Assembly: GCA_045531435.1 (NCBI GenBank)
Contig: JAZSDZ010000034.1
Location: forward strand, 1-43,305
DNA length: 43,305 bases
Reading direction: 5' to 3'
DNA from: Fimenecus sp045531435
GTDB lineage: Bacteria > Bacillota > Clostridia > Oscillospirales > Acutalibacteraceae
This document shows, piece by piece, positions 28,863 through 38,726 of the stretch (positions are counted from its first letter, which is position 1; every line of letters starts with the position of its first letter). The notes below the pieces were generated by a model, which ran no database searches, was not told where the DNA came from, and saw only the letters and a list, made by a program, of their open reading frames with translations. Both the position numbers and the translations under genes were made by a program.

Positions 28863-31094
28863 ATGGAACATAACAATTGGAACGGATTTGTAAAAGGCGT
28901 ATGGCAGGATGAAATCAATGTGCGCGATTTCATTCAACTTAACTATAAAGAATATAAGGGTGATGACTCATTCCTTGAAACAGCAACATCTCGTACTGAT
29001 TCTATGATGAAAAAGGTTAATTCTCTTTTCGCACTTGAAAGACAGTATGGCGGTGTCCTTGATATTGATGTAACTAATGCATCTTCACTTACAACTTTTT
29101 TACCAGGATATGTTGATAAGGCGAACGAGTTGATTGTAGGTCTTCAGACTAACCGACCATTAAAGCGTGGCGTGAATCCTTTTGGTGGTATGCGAATGGT
29201 GCGTCAGGCTTGTGAGGCTTATGGTTACAAGTTGAGTGACAAGGTTGAAGAGGAATTTAAATACAGAACGACTCATAATGATGGTGTTTTCCGTGCTTAT
29301 ACTGATGAAATGCGTGCTGCTCGTAAGTGCCACGTCATTACAGGTCTTCCTGATGCTTATGGTCGTGGTCGAATTATCGGTGACTATCGTCGTGTGGCCC
29401 TTTACGGTGTTGACAAGCTTATTGAAGAAAAGAAAAAGGATAAGGCTGCAAAGGCAAGCGGTAATTTCAACACAGACCAGATTCGTCTTTTTGAAGAACT
29501 TTATCAGCAGATTGCATTCTTAGGCTACCTTAAGGAAATGGCTGCTTCTTATGGCTATGACATCGGTCAACCTGCTAAAAATACCCGTGAAGCAATTCAG
29601 TGGACATATTTTGCTTACCTTGGTGCTATTAAAGAGCAAAATGGTGCTGCAATGTCACTTGGTAGAGTCAGCACATTCTTTGATATTTATATTGAACGAG
29701 ATATTGCAAGAGGTATTCTTACAGAAAAAGGTGCTCAGGAGCTTATGGACGATTTTGTAATCAAACTTCGTCTTGCAAGACATTTAAGAACTCCTGAATA
29801 CAATGAGCTTTTCGGTGGTGACCCGATGTGGATTACTGAAGCAGTTGGTGGTATGGGTGAAGACGGAAGAACTCTTGTTACAAAGAACAGCTTCCGTATG
29901 CTCAACACTCTTTATACACTCGGCTCATCTCCTGAACCAAACCTTACAGTTCTCTGGTCAACTCGCCTTCCAGAAAATTTCAAGAGATTCTGTGCGAAGG
30001 TTTCAAAGGATACTGACTCAATTCAGTATGAAAATGATGATGTAATGCGTCCTGATTATGGTGATGATTACGCTATTGCTTGTTGCGTTTCTGCAATGAA
30101 GGTTGGTAAGCAGATGCAGTTCTTTGGCGCTCGTTGTAACCTTGCAAAGCTTTTGCTTATCGCCATTAACGGTGGTTACGATACAACAAGTAAAATGCAT
30201 ATAGGTCCACAAATGGATGTTATGGATGCAGAAAAACTTGATTTTGATGCTGTCATGGAGCGCTTCCAGATTTATATTGAGTGGCTAAGTCACTTGTATG
30301 TAAATACAATGAATGTAATTCACTATATGCACGATAAGTACGCTTATGAAAAAATTCAGATGGCTCTTCATGACACAGATGTTGAGCGTTTTATGGCTTT
30401 TGGTATTGCAGGACTTTCAGTTGTGGCTGACTCTCTCAGTGCAATCAAGTTTGCAGATGTTAAGCCTGTTAAGGACGAAGAAGGATTTATCACAGAATTC
30501 AAAACAGTTGGTGAATTCCCTAAATACGGTAATGATGATGACTGTGTTGACCTTATGGCAAAGGATATGACACATCGTGTGATTACTGCACTTCGTCAGA
30601 CTCCAACATACAGAGATGCAATCCATACTCTTTCAGTTCTTACTATTACATCAAATGTTATGTATGGTAAACACACAGGTGCAACTCCTGACGGAAGAAA
30701 AAATGGTGAACCATTTGCTCCTGGTGCTAATCCAATGCACAATCGTGAAGAAAACGGTGCATTGGCATCACTTAACTCAGTTGCAAAAATCAGTTATGAC
30801 GATTGTCGCGACGGTATTTCAAATACATTTTCAATCACACCTGAAGCACTTGGTCGTGATAATGAGGAAAGAATAACAAATCTTGTTGCAATTCTTGACG
30901 GATACTTTGCAAAAATGGCACACCACATCAATGTGAATGTGCTTAATCGTGAAACACTTATGGATGCTTATGAAAATCCTGAAAAGTATCCTAACCTTAC
31001 AATCCGTGTTTCGGGATATGCGGTTAATTTCAATAAGCTTTCAAAGGCACAGCAGAGAGAAGTTATCAGTCGTACATTCCACGAGGCAATGTAA
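28863..31094 (+). CDS. pflB: formate C-acetyltransferase (pyruvate formate-lyase)
   Basis: A 743-residue glycyl-radical enzyme that splits pyruvate with CoA into acetyl-CoA and formate. The catalytic cysteine pair is Cys407-Cys408 in IACCVSAM, and the radical site is Gly718 in RVSGYAVNF. The length is close to E. coli PflB (760). I chose the ATG at 28863 with AGGAGG 6 to 7 bases upstream; the longer frame from 28743 reads through the riboswitch and is not real. pflA follows 2 bases later. Confidence 0.96.
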   Translation: MEHNNWNGFVKGVWQDEINVRDFIQLNYKEYKGDDSFLETATSRTDSMMKKVNSLFALERQYGGVLDIDVTNASSLTTFLPGYVDKANELIVGLQTNRPLKRGVNPFGGMRMVRQACEAYGYKLSDKVEEEFKYRTTHNDGVFRAYTDEMRAARKCHVITGLPDAYGRGRIIGDYRRVALYGVDKLIEEKKKDKAAKASGNFNTDQIRLFEELYQQIAFLGYLKEMAASYGYDIGQPAKNTREAIQWTYFAYLGAIKEQNGAAMSLGRVSTFFDIYIERDIARGILTEKGAQELMDDFVIKLRLARHLRTPEYNELFGGDPMWITEAVGGMGEDGRTLVTKNSFRMLNTLYTLGSSPEPNLTVLWSTRLPENFKRFCAKVSKDTDSIQYENDDVMRPDYGDDYAIACCVSAMKVGKQMQFFGARCNLAKLLLIAINGGYDTTSKMHIGPQMDVMDAEKLDFDAVMERFQIYIEWLSHLYVNTMNVIHYMHDKYAYEKIQMALHDTDVERFMAFGIAGLSVVADSLSAIKFADVKPVKDEEGFITEFKTVGEFPKYGNDDDCVDLMAKDMTHRVITALRQTPTYRDAIHTLSVLTITSNVMYGKHTGATPDGRKNGEPFAPGANPMHNREENGALASLNSVAKISYDDCRDGISNTFSITPEALGRDNEERITNLVAILDGYFAKMAHHINVNVLNRETLMDAYENPEKYPNLTIRVSGYAVNFNKLSKAQQREVISRTFHEAM

Positions 31095-31096
31095 TT

Positions 31097-31801
31097 ATGA
31101 ACGGACAAGTTCATTCAATACAAAGTCTTGGTACAGTTGACGGACCGGGATTACGCTTTGTAGTTTTCTTTCAAGGTTGCAATCTTCGTTGTAAATGCTG
31201 TCATAATCCTGACACGTGGGAAATGCAGAGCAAAAAAACTTTTACACCTGAAGAAATCGTGAAAAAAACTTTGAATTACCGTGAGTATTTTGGTGAAAAA
31301 GGTGGAATTACACTTTCGGGTGGTGAGCCACTGTTACAGCCTGATTTTGCTTATGAAGTTTTTAAACTTTGTCACGAAAACGGCATTAACACTTGCCTTG
31401 ACACATCGGGCAGTATATTGAATAAGCAGGTTAAAAAGCTCTTGACGGAAACCGACAGAGTGTTACTTGATATTAAATATACAGATGATTATTTGTACAT
31501 TGAAAATGTAGGATGTTCACTCAATAAACCATTGGATTTTTTAAAGTATCTTAACGAGCAGAAAATTCCGACAATAATTCGTCAGGTGATTATTCCCACA
31601 CTTAATGACAACGAAGAAAATATAGAAAGACTCAATGAAATTGTAAAAGTACATAAGTGTGTTGAAAAAATTGAGCTTTTACCATTCAAAAAAATCTGTC
31701 AGACGAAATATGACAGTATGAATATAAAGTTTCCTTTCGCGGATTTGGATACACCAACGAAGGAGACAATGGATAAATTAAATAACATAATAATGAAATA
31801 A
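31097..31801 (+). CDS. pflA: pyruvate formate-lyase activating enzyme
   Basis: A 234-residue radical SAM enzyme that generates the glycyl radical on PflB. The [4Fe-4S] motif is Cys28, Cys32 and Cys35 (CNLRCKCC; CX3CX2C). GPGLRFVVFFQGC is the family start, and LSGGEPLLQ is the SAM-binding GGE motif. No extra ferredoxin domain is present, as expected for true PFL activases. The extra Cys34 beside the cluster ligands is usual neither in E. coli nor essential. Confidence 0.95.
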   Translation: MNGQVHSIQSLGTVDGPGLRFVVFFQGCNLRCKCCHNPDTWEMQSKKTFTPEEIVKKTLNYREYFGEKGGITLSGGEPLLQPDFAYEVFKLCHENGINTCLDTSGSILNKQVKKLLTETDRVLLDIKYTDDYLYIENVGCSLNKPLDFLKYLNEQKIPTIIRQVIIPTLNDNEENIERLNEIVKVHKCVEKIELLPFKKICQTKYDSMNIKFPFADLDTPTKETMDKLNNIIMK

Positions 31802-31819
31802 TTTTTGGGGGATTACATT

Positions 31820-33490
31820 ATGCTTTCAGACATTCAAATCGCACAGCAGACACCTTGTTTACCAATCGTAGAAATCGCAAAAAAACTTAACATTGATGCA
31901 GACGACCTTGAACTTTACGGTAAGTACAAGGCAAAGCTTCCACTTTCTCTTAACAAGAAATATGCAGACAGAGAAAACGGAAAACTCATCCTTGTTACTG
32001 CTATTAATCCAACTCCTGCAGGTGAAGGTAAAACAACTATCACAGTAGGTCTTGGTCAGGCTATGAATAAAATCGGCAAAAATGCTTGTATCGCACTTCG
32101 TGAACCATCAATGGGACCTGTTTTCGGTGTTAAAGGTGGCGCTGCAGGTGGTGGATATTCACAGGTTATTCCTATGGAAGACATCAACCTTCATTTCACA
32201 GGTGATATGCACGCTATTACTGCTGCTAACAACCTTCTTTGTGCTATTATCGACAACCATATGCAGCAGGGTAATGACCTTCGCATTGACCAGAGAAGAA
32301 TTCTCTTTAAGCGTTGTCTTGATATGAACGACCGTGCACTACGTAATGTAATCGTCGGTCTTGGCGGTAAAGTTAACGGTGTACCTCGTGAAGACGGATT
32401 TATGATTACTGTTGCAAGTGAAATTATGGCTATTCTCTGTCTTGCAACTGATATCGAGGACCTTAAAACAAGACTTGGCAACATCCTTGTTGCATACACA
32501 CTTGATAACACTCCTGTTTATGCAAAAGACCTCAATGCAGTTGGTGCTATGGCTGCACTTTTAAAGGATGCAATCAAACCAAACCTTGTACAGACTCTTG
32601 AAAATACTCCTGCTATTATGCACGGTGGACCTTTCGCAAATATTGCTCACGGTTGTAACTCTGTTACTGCTACAAAGCTTGCTCTTAAGCTTGCTGATTA
32701 CTGTATTACAGAAGCAGGTTTCGGTGCTGACCTTGGTGCTGAAAAATTCCTTGACATCAAGTGTCGTTATGCAGGTCTTAAGCCTGAATGTGTAGTAGTT
32801 GTTGCTACTATCCGTGCTCTTAAATACAATGGTGGCGTTGCTCGTGCTGATTTACAGGACGAAAATGTTGAAGCACTTAAAGCAGGTATCGTAAACCTTA
32901 AAACTCACATTGAAAATATGAGAAAATACAAAGTGCCTGTTGTTGTTGCAATCAATAAATTCCATACAGATACAGATGCAGAAATCGCCTACATCAAGGA
33001 ATTCTGTGAAGAAATGCAAGTGCCTGTATCTCTTGCGGAAGTTTTCGCTAAAGGTGGCGAAGGTGGTATGGACTTGGCAGAAAAGGTTTGTGCAGTTATC
33101 GACGAAGGTAAAGCAGATTTCGCACCACTTTATGACGAAAAGCTTTCAATTAAAGAAAAACTCAATACAATCGCAAAGGAAATCTATCGTGCTGACGGAG
33201 TAATTTTCACAGCTGCTGCTGAAAAGGCAATCAAGGATATTGAATCTCTTGGTCAGGATAAACTTCCGGTTTGTGTTGCAAAAACTCAGTATTCATTGTC
33301 TGATGACCCAACAAAACTTGGTAAACCTGAAAACTTTATGATGACAGTCCGTGAAGTAAAACTCAGCGCAGGTGCAGGTTTCATAGTTTGTCTCACAGGT
33401 GACATTATGACAATGCCTGGACTTCCAAAAGCACCAGCAGCATATAAGATTGATGTTGATGCAGACGGAAAGATAGATGGACTTTTCTAA
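31820..33490 (+). CDS. fhs: formate--tetrahydrofolate ligase
   Basis: A 556-residue enzyme that uses ATP to join formate to THF, giving 10-formyl-THF. TPAGEGKTTITVGLGQAM is the P-loop-like ATP site near residue 60, and EPSMGPVFGVKGGAAGGGYSQ (given in two parts: EPSMGPVFGVKGG and AAGGGYSQV) is the family signature. The ATG at 31820 follows GGGGG with 7 bases; the TTG at 31805 is unlikely. As the third gene under the ZTP riboswitch it uses the formate that PFL releases. Confidence 0.95.
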   Translation: MLSDIQIAQQTPCLPIVEIAKKLNIDADDLELYGKYKAKLPLSLNKKYADRENGKLILVTAINPTPAGEGKTTITVGLGQAMNKIGKNACIALREPSMGPVFGVKGGAAGGGYSQVIPMEDINLHFTGDMHAITAANNLLCAIIDNHMQQGNDLRIDQRRILFKRCLDMNDRALRNVIVGLGGKVNGVPREDGFMITVASEIMAILCLATDIEDLKTRLGNILVAYTLDNTPVYAKDLNAVGAMAALLKDAIKPNLVQTLENTPAIMHGGPFANIAHGCNSVTATKLALKLADYCITEAGFGADLGAEKFLDIKCRYAGLKPECVVVVATIRALKYNGGVARADLQDENVEALKAGIVNLKTHIENMRKYKVPVVVAINKFHTDTDAEIAYIKEFCEEMQVPVSLAEVFAKGGEGGMDLAEKVCAVIDEGKADFAPLYDEKLSIKEKLNTIAKEIYRADGVIFTAAAEKAIKDIESLGQDKLPVCVAKTQYSLSDDPTKLGKPENFMMTVREVKLSAGAGFIVCLTGDIMTMPGLPKAPAAYKIDVDADGKIDGLF

Positions 33491-33529
33491 TTCATCTAAG
33501 CGCGAAATTGAATTATAACAAATCGGTAG

Positions 33530-33558
33530 GGCGGGGTCTTGACCCCGCCGTGTTTTTT
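33530..33558 (+). terminator. terminator after fhs, inside a GC-rich repeat
   Basis: GGCGGGGTC (33530-33538) pairs with GACCCCGCC (33541-33549) and is followed by GTGTTTTTTG. The preceding GGTAGG resembles the start of the repeat at 15397-15424, so the terminator may be a co-opted repeat copy. Confidence 0.75.
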
Positions 33559-33569
33559 GTCCTTTAATA

Positions 33570-33598
33570 TTGACATAATTGCTACATAATTGTATAAT
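33570..33598 (+). promoter_or_regulatory. consensus promoter of alaS
   Basis: Perfect TTGACA (33570-33575), 17 bases, perfect TATAAT (33593-33598). The leader to the start codon is only about 30 bases, too short for a T-box. Confidence 0.85.
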
Positions 33599-33634
33599 TT
33601 ATAAGATAATTTTTATAAAATAGGAGTAGTCTGT

Positions 33635-36268
33635 ATGAAATGGACAGGACTTAATGAATTAAGAGAAAAATACCTTTCTTTCTTTGAAAGTAAGGAGCAT
33701 TTGCGACTTCCAAGCTTTTCACTCGTACCTCAGGGGGATAAGAGTATTCTTCTTATCAATGCAGGTATGACACCAATGAAAAAATATTTCACAGGTGAGG
33801 TAACACCTCCCAAAAATCGTGTTACAACTTGTCAGAAATGTATCCGTACACCAGATATTGAGAATGTTGGTAAAACTGCTCGTCACGGAACATATTTCGA
33901 GATGCTTGGTAACTTCTCATTCGGTGATTATTTCAAGCACGAGGCAACTGCATGGGCTTGGGAATTCTTTACAAAGGTACTTGAAATTCCTGCGGAGCTT
34001 CTTTATGTCAGTGTTTATCTTGAAGATGATGAGGCTTATGACATCTGGACTAAAGAAGTTGGTGTTGACCCATCACATATGGTGCGTTTCGGTAAAGAAG
34101 ATAATTTTTGGGAACACGGTGCAGGTCCTTGTGGTCCTTGTTCAGAAATCTACTTTGACCGTGGTCCTGATAAAGGCTGTGGCAGTCCTGACTGTAAAGT
34201 AGGTTGCGAATGTGACAGATTTATCGAAGTCTGGAACCTTGTTTTCACACAGTTTGAAAATGATGGTAACAACAACTATACTCGTCTTGCAAATCCTAAT
34301 ATTGATACAGGTATGGGTCTTGAGCGTCTTGCTACAATTATGCAGGATGTTGAAAACCTCTTTGAGGTTGATACAGTTCAGAATATTATGAAGCACATTA
34401 TTGATATTTCAGGTATTGAGTATCACAAGGATGCTAAAAAAGATATTTCACTTCGTGTTATTACTGACCATATTCGTAGTACAACATTTATGGTTGGTGA
34501 CGGTGTTCTTCCATCAAACAGTGGTCGTGGTTATGTGCTTCGTCGTCTTCTTCGTCGTGCTGCACGTCACGGAAGACTTATCGGTATCGACAGACCATTC
34601 CTCGCAGAGGTTTGCGAAACTGTAATCAAGGAAAATGCAAATGCATATCCGAATCTTGTTGAAAAACAGGATTATATCAAGAAAGTTATTGCTATGGAAG
34701 AAGAAAGCTTCTATAAGACAATTGACTCCGGTCTTGGACTTCTCAACGAAATGATGGCAAACTCAAAGGACAATGTTCTTTCAGGCGAAGATGCTTTCAA
34801 GCTCCAGGATACATTCGGTTTCCCAATTGACCTTACAAAAGAAATCGTAGCAGAAAACAATATGACAGTTGATGAGGATGCATTTAAAGTGCTTGTTGAA
34901 GAAGCAAGAATGAAGGCAAAGTCTGTTAAGCGTGACGGTGCTGAAACTGACTGGAGAAACAGTGGTGTTTCATTTAAGGATATTGCAAAAACTGAATTTA
35001 CAGGATATAAAGAAAATAATACAAATGCAACTGTTGTGGCACTTGTGTCAGATGGTGAAAGATCAGAATTTGTTGAATCAGGTGATGCAATTCTTGTTCT
35101 TGACAAAACATCTTTTTATGCTGAAAGTGGTGGACAGGTTGGCGACACAGGTGTTATCACAATTGGTGACAGCACATTTGAAGTGACAAATACAACAAAA
35201 GATGCTGACGGTGTTGTTCTTCATCATGGTACACTTAACGGCGATGCTGTTAAGGTTGGTGACACAGTAGTTACAAAATACAATGAAGAAAACAGAAAAG
35301 CAATTATGAGGAATCATACTGCTGCTCATCTTCTTCAGGCAGCACTTCGTACTGTTCTCGGTACTCACGTTGAACAGGCTGGTCAGCTTGTAGATGCTAA
35401 CGAAGTTCGTTTTGACTTTACTCATTTTACAGGTATGACAGGCGAAGAACTTAAAAAGGTTGAAGACCTTGTTAATGAAGAGATTCTTAATGCGACTCAG
35501 ATGCTTATCAAGGAAATGCCAATAGACGAAGCAAAGGCTATGGGTGCAATGGCACTTTTCGGTGAAAAGTATGGTGATGTTGTTCGTGTTGTAAAGGCGG
35601 GAGACTTCTCAACTGAACTTTGTGGTGGTACTCACGTTGATAACACAGGCAAAATCGGTCTTTTCAAGATTGTTTCTGAATCATCAGTTGCGGCAGGTGT
35701 TCGTAGAATTCAGGCTGTAACAGGTAAAAATGTTCTTAAGTATATTGAAGTGAAGAATACTCTTCTTTACACAACTGCAGAAGCTTTCAAGGTTGGTAAT
35801 GTATCTGCACTTCCACAGAAAGCAGTTGCAATCGCAAATGACCTTAAGGCAAAAGAAAAGGAAATCGCAGCACTTAAAGCAGAAATCAACTCATTCAAGA
35901 CTGCAGGTATTATGGCAGGTGCAGTTGATGTCAAGGGTGTTCAGCTTGTTGTTTACTATGCAGGCGAGTTTGACGCAAACGGACTTCGTTCTATGGCTGA
36001 AACTGCAAGAGATTCTGCTCCTAACACAGTCGCTGTTATCGCAGGTTCAAATGCTGAAAAGGGTACTTGTTCATTCGCTTGTGCTTGTGGTAAGGATGCA
36101 ATCACAAATGGTGCTCACGCAGGTAACATTGTCCGTGAAGTTGCTAAGGTAGCAGGTGGTTCAGGTGGCGGTAAACCTGATATGGCTATGGCTGGTGGTA
36201 AGGATATTTCAAAGATTGACGATGCTTTGATGTCAGCTAAAGAAATCCTTACAACAATGATTAAATAA
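33635..36268 (+). CDS. alaS: alanine--tRNA ligase
   Basis: An 877-residue class II synthetase, the usual length. The catalytic domain starts with LNELREKYLSFFESKEHL and carries motif 2 with RTPDIENVGKTARHGTYFEM (given here as the family's 'R..DIE.VG...RH.T'). The editing domain has the zinc site HTAAHLL and CGGTHV, and the C-terminal C-Ala domain ends in a glycine-rich GGSGGGKPDMAMAGG stretch. The ATG follows TAGGAG. HIT and later genes follow closely and are probably co-transcribed. Confidence 0.97.
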   Translation: MKWTGLNELREKYLSFFESKEHLRLPSFSLVPQGDKSILLINAGMTPMKKYFTGEVTPPKNRVTTCQKCIRTPDIENVGKTARHGTYFEMLGNFSFGDYFKHEATAWAWEFFTKVLEIPAELLYVSVYLEDDEAYDIWTKEVGVDPSHMVRFGKEDNFWEHGAGPCGPCSEIYFDRGPDKGCGSPDCKVGCECDRFIEVWNLVFTQFENDGNNNYTRLANPNIDTGMGLERLATIMQDVENLFEVDTVQNIMKHIIDISGIEYHKDAKKDISLRVITDHIRSTTFMVGDGVLPSNSGRGYVLRRLLRRAARHGRLIGIDRPFLAEVCETVIKENANAYPNLVEKQDYIKKVIAMEEESFYKTIDSGLGLLNEMMANSKDNVLSGEDAFKLQDTFGFPIDLTKEIVAENNMTVDEDAFKVLVEEARMKAKSVKRDGAETDWRNSGVSFKDIAKTEFTGYKENNTNATVVALVSDGERSEFVESGDAILVLDKTSFYAESGGQVGDTGVITIGDSTFEVTNTTKDADGVVLHHGTLNGDAVKVGDTVVTKYNEENRKAIMRNHTAAHLLQAALRTVLGTHVEQAGQLVDANEVRFDFTHFTGMTGEELKKVEDLVNEEILNATQMLIKEMPIDEAKAMGAMALFGEKYGDVVRVVKAGDFSTELCGGTHVDNTGKIGLFKIVSESSVAAGVRRIQAVTGKNVLKYIEVKNTLLYTTAEAFKVGNVSALPQKAVAIANDLKAKEKEIAALKAEINSFKTAGIMAGAVDVKGVQLVVYYAGEFDANGLRSMAETARDSAPNTVAVIAGSNAEKGTCSFACACGKDAITNGAHAGNIVREVAKVAGGSGGGKPDMAMAGGKDISKIDDALMSAKEILTTMIK

Positions 36269-36280
36269 GGAGAATTTGTT

Positions 36281-36619
36281 ATGGATTGTCTTTTTTGTAA
36301 AATAGCAAACGGTGAAATTCCATCAAATAAGGTTTATGAGGATGAAAAAATCCTTGCATTCCGTGATATTGCTCCTCAGGCAGATGTTCATATACTTGTA
36401 ATTTCAAAGGAACACGTGGCATCATCAGCAAACGATATTAATGTAGAAAACTGTGAAATCGTAGGTTACATTTTTGTTAAAATCTCTGAAATTGCTTCTC
36501 TTGCAGGTGTTGACAGTTATAGAATTATCAACAACTGTGGTGATAAGGCAGGACAGACTGTAAAACACATTCATTTCCATATTTTAAGCGGAGATAACCT
36601 TTCAGAAAGATTAGTTTAA
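36281..36619 (+). CDS. HIT family nucleotide-binding protein
   Basis: A 112-residue histidine triad protein. The motif HIHFHIL (His96, His98, His100) is preceded by the Hint-type core DCLFCKIANGEIPS at the start. Members hydrolyse AMP-lysine or adenylated phosphoramidates and can act on aminoacyl-adenylates, which fits the position just 12 bases after alaS. Cysteines 3 and 6 in the N-terminal CLFC pair may bind zinc. Confidence 0.93.
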   Translation: MDCLFCKIANGEIPSNKVYEDEKILAFRDIAPQADVHILVISKEHVASSANDINVENCEIVGYIFVKISEIASLAGVDSYRIINNCGDKAGQTVKHIHFHILSGDNLSERLV

Positions 36620-36641
36620 TTATAAAAAAGGAGTGTTGATA

Positions 36642-38711
36642 TTGAAAAGACCTATGGCAACAATCGGCTTTTCAATGCTTGTAACATTTCTTTTAATCAC
36701 CAATATTACTCATAAGATGACTATTGTTCTTTTAATCGGGGCAATAGTCATTTTTTGCTTTTTTATACTTTTCAAAAGATTAAGAAAATACCTTTCTGTT
36801 ATTTTCACATTATTTGGTGCAATTATATTTACTGTATCGTTTATATCTGCAGAAAAATATTATTTCAACGAAATGATAGAAATGAAAAATGAGCAAATGC
36901 TGACGGGAATAGTTTGCGAAAAACCAACAGATTCCGATTATGCCTTTTCATATGTAATCAAACCTGAAGGCAAAAACTATAAAGTAAGAGTTGTATCAAA
37001 TAGTGATAGGTTTTTATATGAAGGTGATTGTGTAATAATCACGGGTAAATGTACTGAAACAGAATACACGGAAGATTTGTTTGAAAGTTCACTTTCTTCA
37101 AGGATATATTTTACATTTTTTGAGGGTGATGAATGTAAAATCGAAAAAACAGGTGAGGTCAATTGGTATTATAAAAATATAGGTACGGTTAAAAGGGTAT
37201 TTTCGGAAATTGTAACTCAATATCTTCCCGGCAGAAATGGTGCAATAGCAATGGCTATGACCATAGGTGATAAGTCAGAGTTAGACAGAAAAGTGGTAAA
37301 TAACTTTAACTATTGCGGAACATCACATTTGCTTGTCATTTCAGGCTTGCACCTTACTCTTTGGTCACTTGGAATAATAAATTTTATATACAGATTTTCA
37401 AGGTTAAGAAGGAAAGCACCTGTTGTCGGAATAATCTGTTTACTTATATACGCATCAATCACCGGATTCAGTGTGTCTGTTTTACGAGCAGGTGCAATGG
37501 TAGTTGCAGTACTTGTGGCAAAGTTATTCAATCGTGATTCGGACAGTATAAATTCAATAGGACTTGCATTGACGTTTATTCTCGTATTGAATCCTTTTGC
37601 AGCATTTTCAGTTGCATTGTGGCTGACTGTCCTTTCGACTATGGGAATTCTTGTTTATTCTGGAAAGATTCAATCGTGGATAAGAGAAAAAACTCAATAC
37701 ACTTTTATATCAAAAATCCCATTGTATAATTTGGCTGTCACAACTACAGCAATCAGTTTTTCAACTATGGTGTTTACATTACCTGTATTTATTTTTAATT
37801 TCAGAATGGTATCTGTTGTATCAATTCTCACAAATTTCCTTATGGTAGATTTGGCTATGGTTATGATGCTGACCACTGTTATTGGAACAATATCTCATAT
37901 ACTGTTTCTGAAACCAATTGCCAATATCTGTTTTATTATTACAGGTGCTATTGGAGAATTCCTTCATTTTATAGCAGAGAAAATCGGTATGGCAGAGTGG
38001 TCAACCATCTCATTGAGTCATAAATACTATGAATATTTTTTCGCTATAATGATAATAGGCTTTTTAGTCGTGTTTGTTGCCGAAAAACATAAGATTCATA
38101 TTGCAAAGCACATTACAGTACTTTTATCAGTTGTATTTGTGTTGCTCACAGTTCACTGCATTTCCTATGATTACAACAATGCTTCGGTCGAAATAATTGG
38201 CACAGACAGAAATCCTGTTGTGACAATAAATCATAAAGGAGAAACCATACTTGTTGGTACACAGAAAAAGAAATACATTGATGATATAACTGATTTGTTG
38301 AACACTCACAACAAAAAGAAACCTGACGGTCTATTGGTAACAGAAATAGAAAATGCAACTGTATCAGAAATAATAAACATTTATAATAATTTTGGTAGGA
38401 CAAAAACATATTTTTATGATGATGCACCGCAAATTTTTGCTGATATATCTGAAAGTGATGTGAGAGGGCTATCTCTTTATAAAAATGTAGAAATAACCAT
38501 AATAGATAAAGATTGTGTTTCAATTAAAGCAAATGAAAAAACCATTGTGATAGCAGACGGTGAAAATGCAGAAAATATCTATGAAAACACAAAAGATTGT
38601 GATATAATAATCTTGTACGGCAAGAATGCTTTTGATTATGAAGCGAATATTGCAGAAAACATTCAAATAATTGAATTAACAGAAAATGAAAAAATATCGA
38701 TTAATTTCTGA
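36642..38711 (+). CDS. comEC: ComEC/Rec2-like DNA uptake membrane protein
   Basis: A 689-residue protein with an N-terminal hydrophobic region (about 5-65) and OB-like soluble segment, then the ComEC core, seen in GTSHLLVISGLHLTLWSLGI (about 223-242), with some ten membrane segments up to about 505. ComEC is the DNA channel of competence. The last 170-180 residues occupy the place of the beta-lactamase-like domain but have no HxHxDH zinc motif, so that domain is decayed or of another kind. I chose the TTG at 36642, 8 bases after GGAG; a GTG at 36633 overlaps the ribosome site. No comEA or comF is seen in the window. Confidence 0.88.
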   Translation: MKRPMATIGFSMLVTFLLITNITHKMTIVLLIGAIVIFCFFILFKRLRKYLSVIFTLFGAIIFTVSFISAEKYYFNEMIEMKNEQMLTGIVCEKPTDSDYAFSYVIKPEGKNYKVRVVSNSDRFLYEGDCVIITGKCTETEYTEDLFESSLSSRIYFTFFEGDECKIEKTGEVNWYYKNIGTVKRVFSEIVTQYLPGRNGAIAMAMTIGDKSELDRKVVNNFNYCGTSHLLVISGLHLTLWSLGIINFIYRFSRLRRKAPVVGIICLLIYASITGFSVSVLRAGAMVVAVLVAKLFNRDSDSINSIGLALTFILVLNPFAAFSVALWLTVLSTMGILVYSGKIQSWIREKTQYTFISKIPLYNLAVTTTAISFSTMVFTLPVFIFNFRMVSVVSILTNFLMVDLAMVMMLTTVIGTISHILFLKPIANICFIITGAIGEFLHFIAEKIGMAEWSTISLSHKYYEYFFAIMIIGFLVVFVAEKHKIHIAKHITVLLSVVFVLLTVHCISYDYNNASVEIIGTDRNPVVTINHKGETILVGTQKKKYIDDITDLLNTHNKKKPDGLLVTEIENATVSEIINIYNNFGRTKTYFYDDAPQIFADISESDVRGLSLYKNVEITIIDKDCVSIKANEKTIVIADGENAENIYENTKDCDIIILYGKNAFDYEANIAENIQIIELTENEKISINF

Positions 38712-38726
38712 GTTCGGGAGAATAAA

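Noticed and set aside
33599..33634. T-box riboswitch upstream of alaS
   Set aside because: The leader is only about 30 bases from the consensus promoter to the start codon; no T-box sequence or specifier loop fits.
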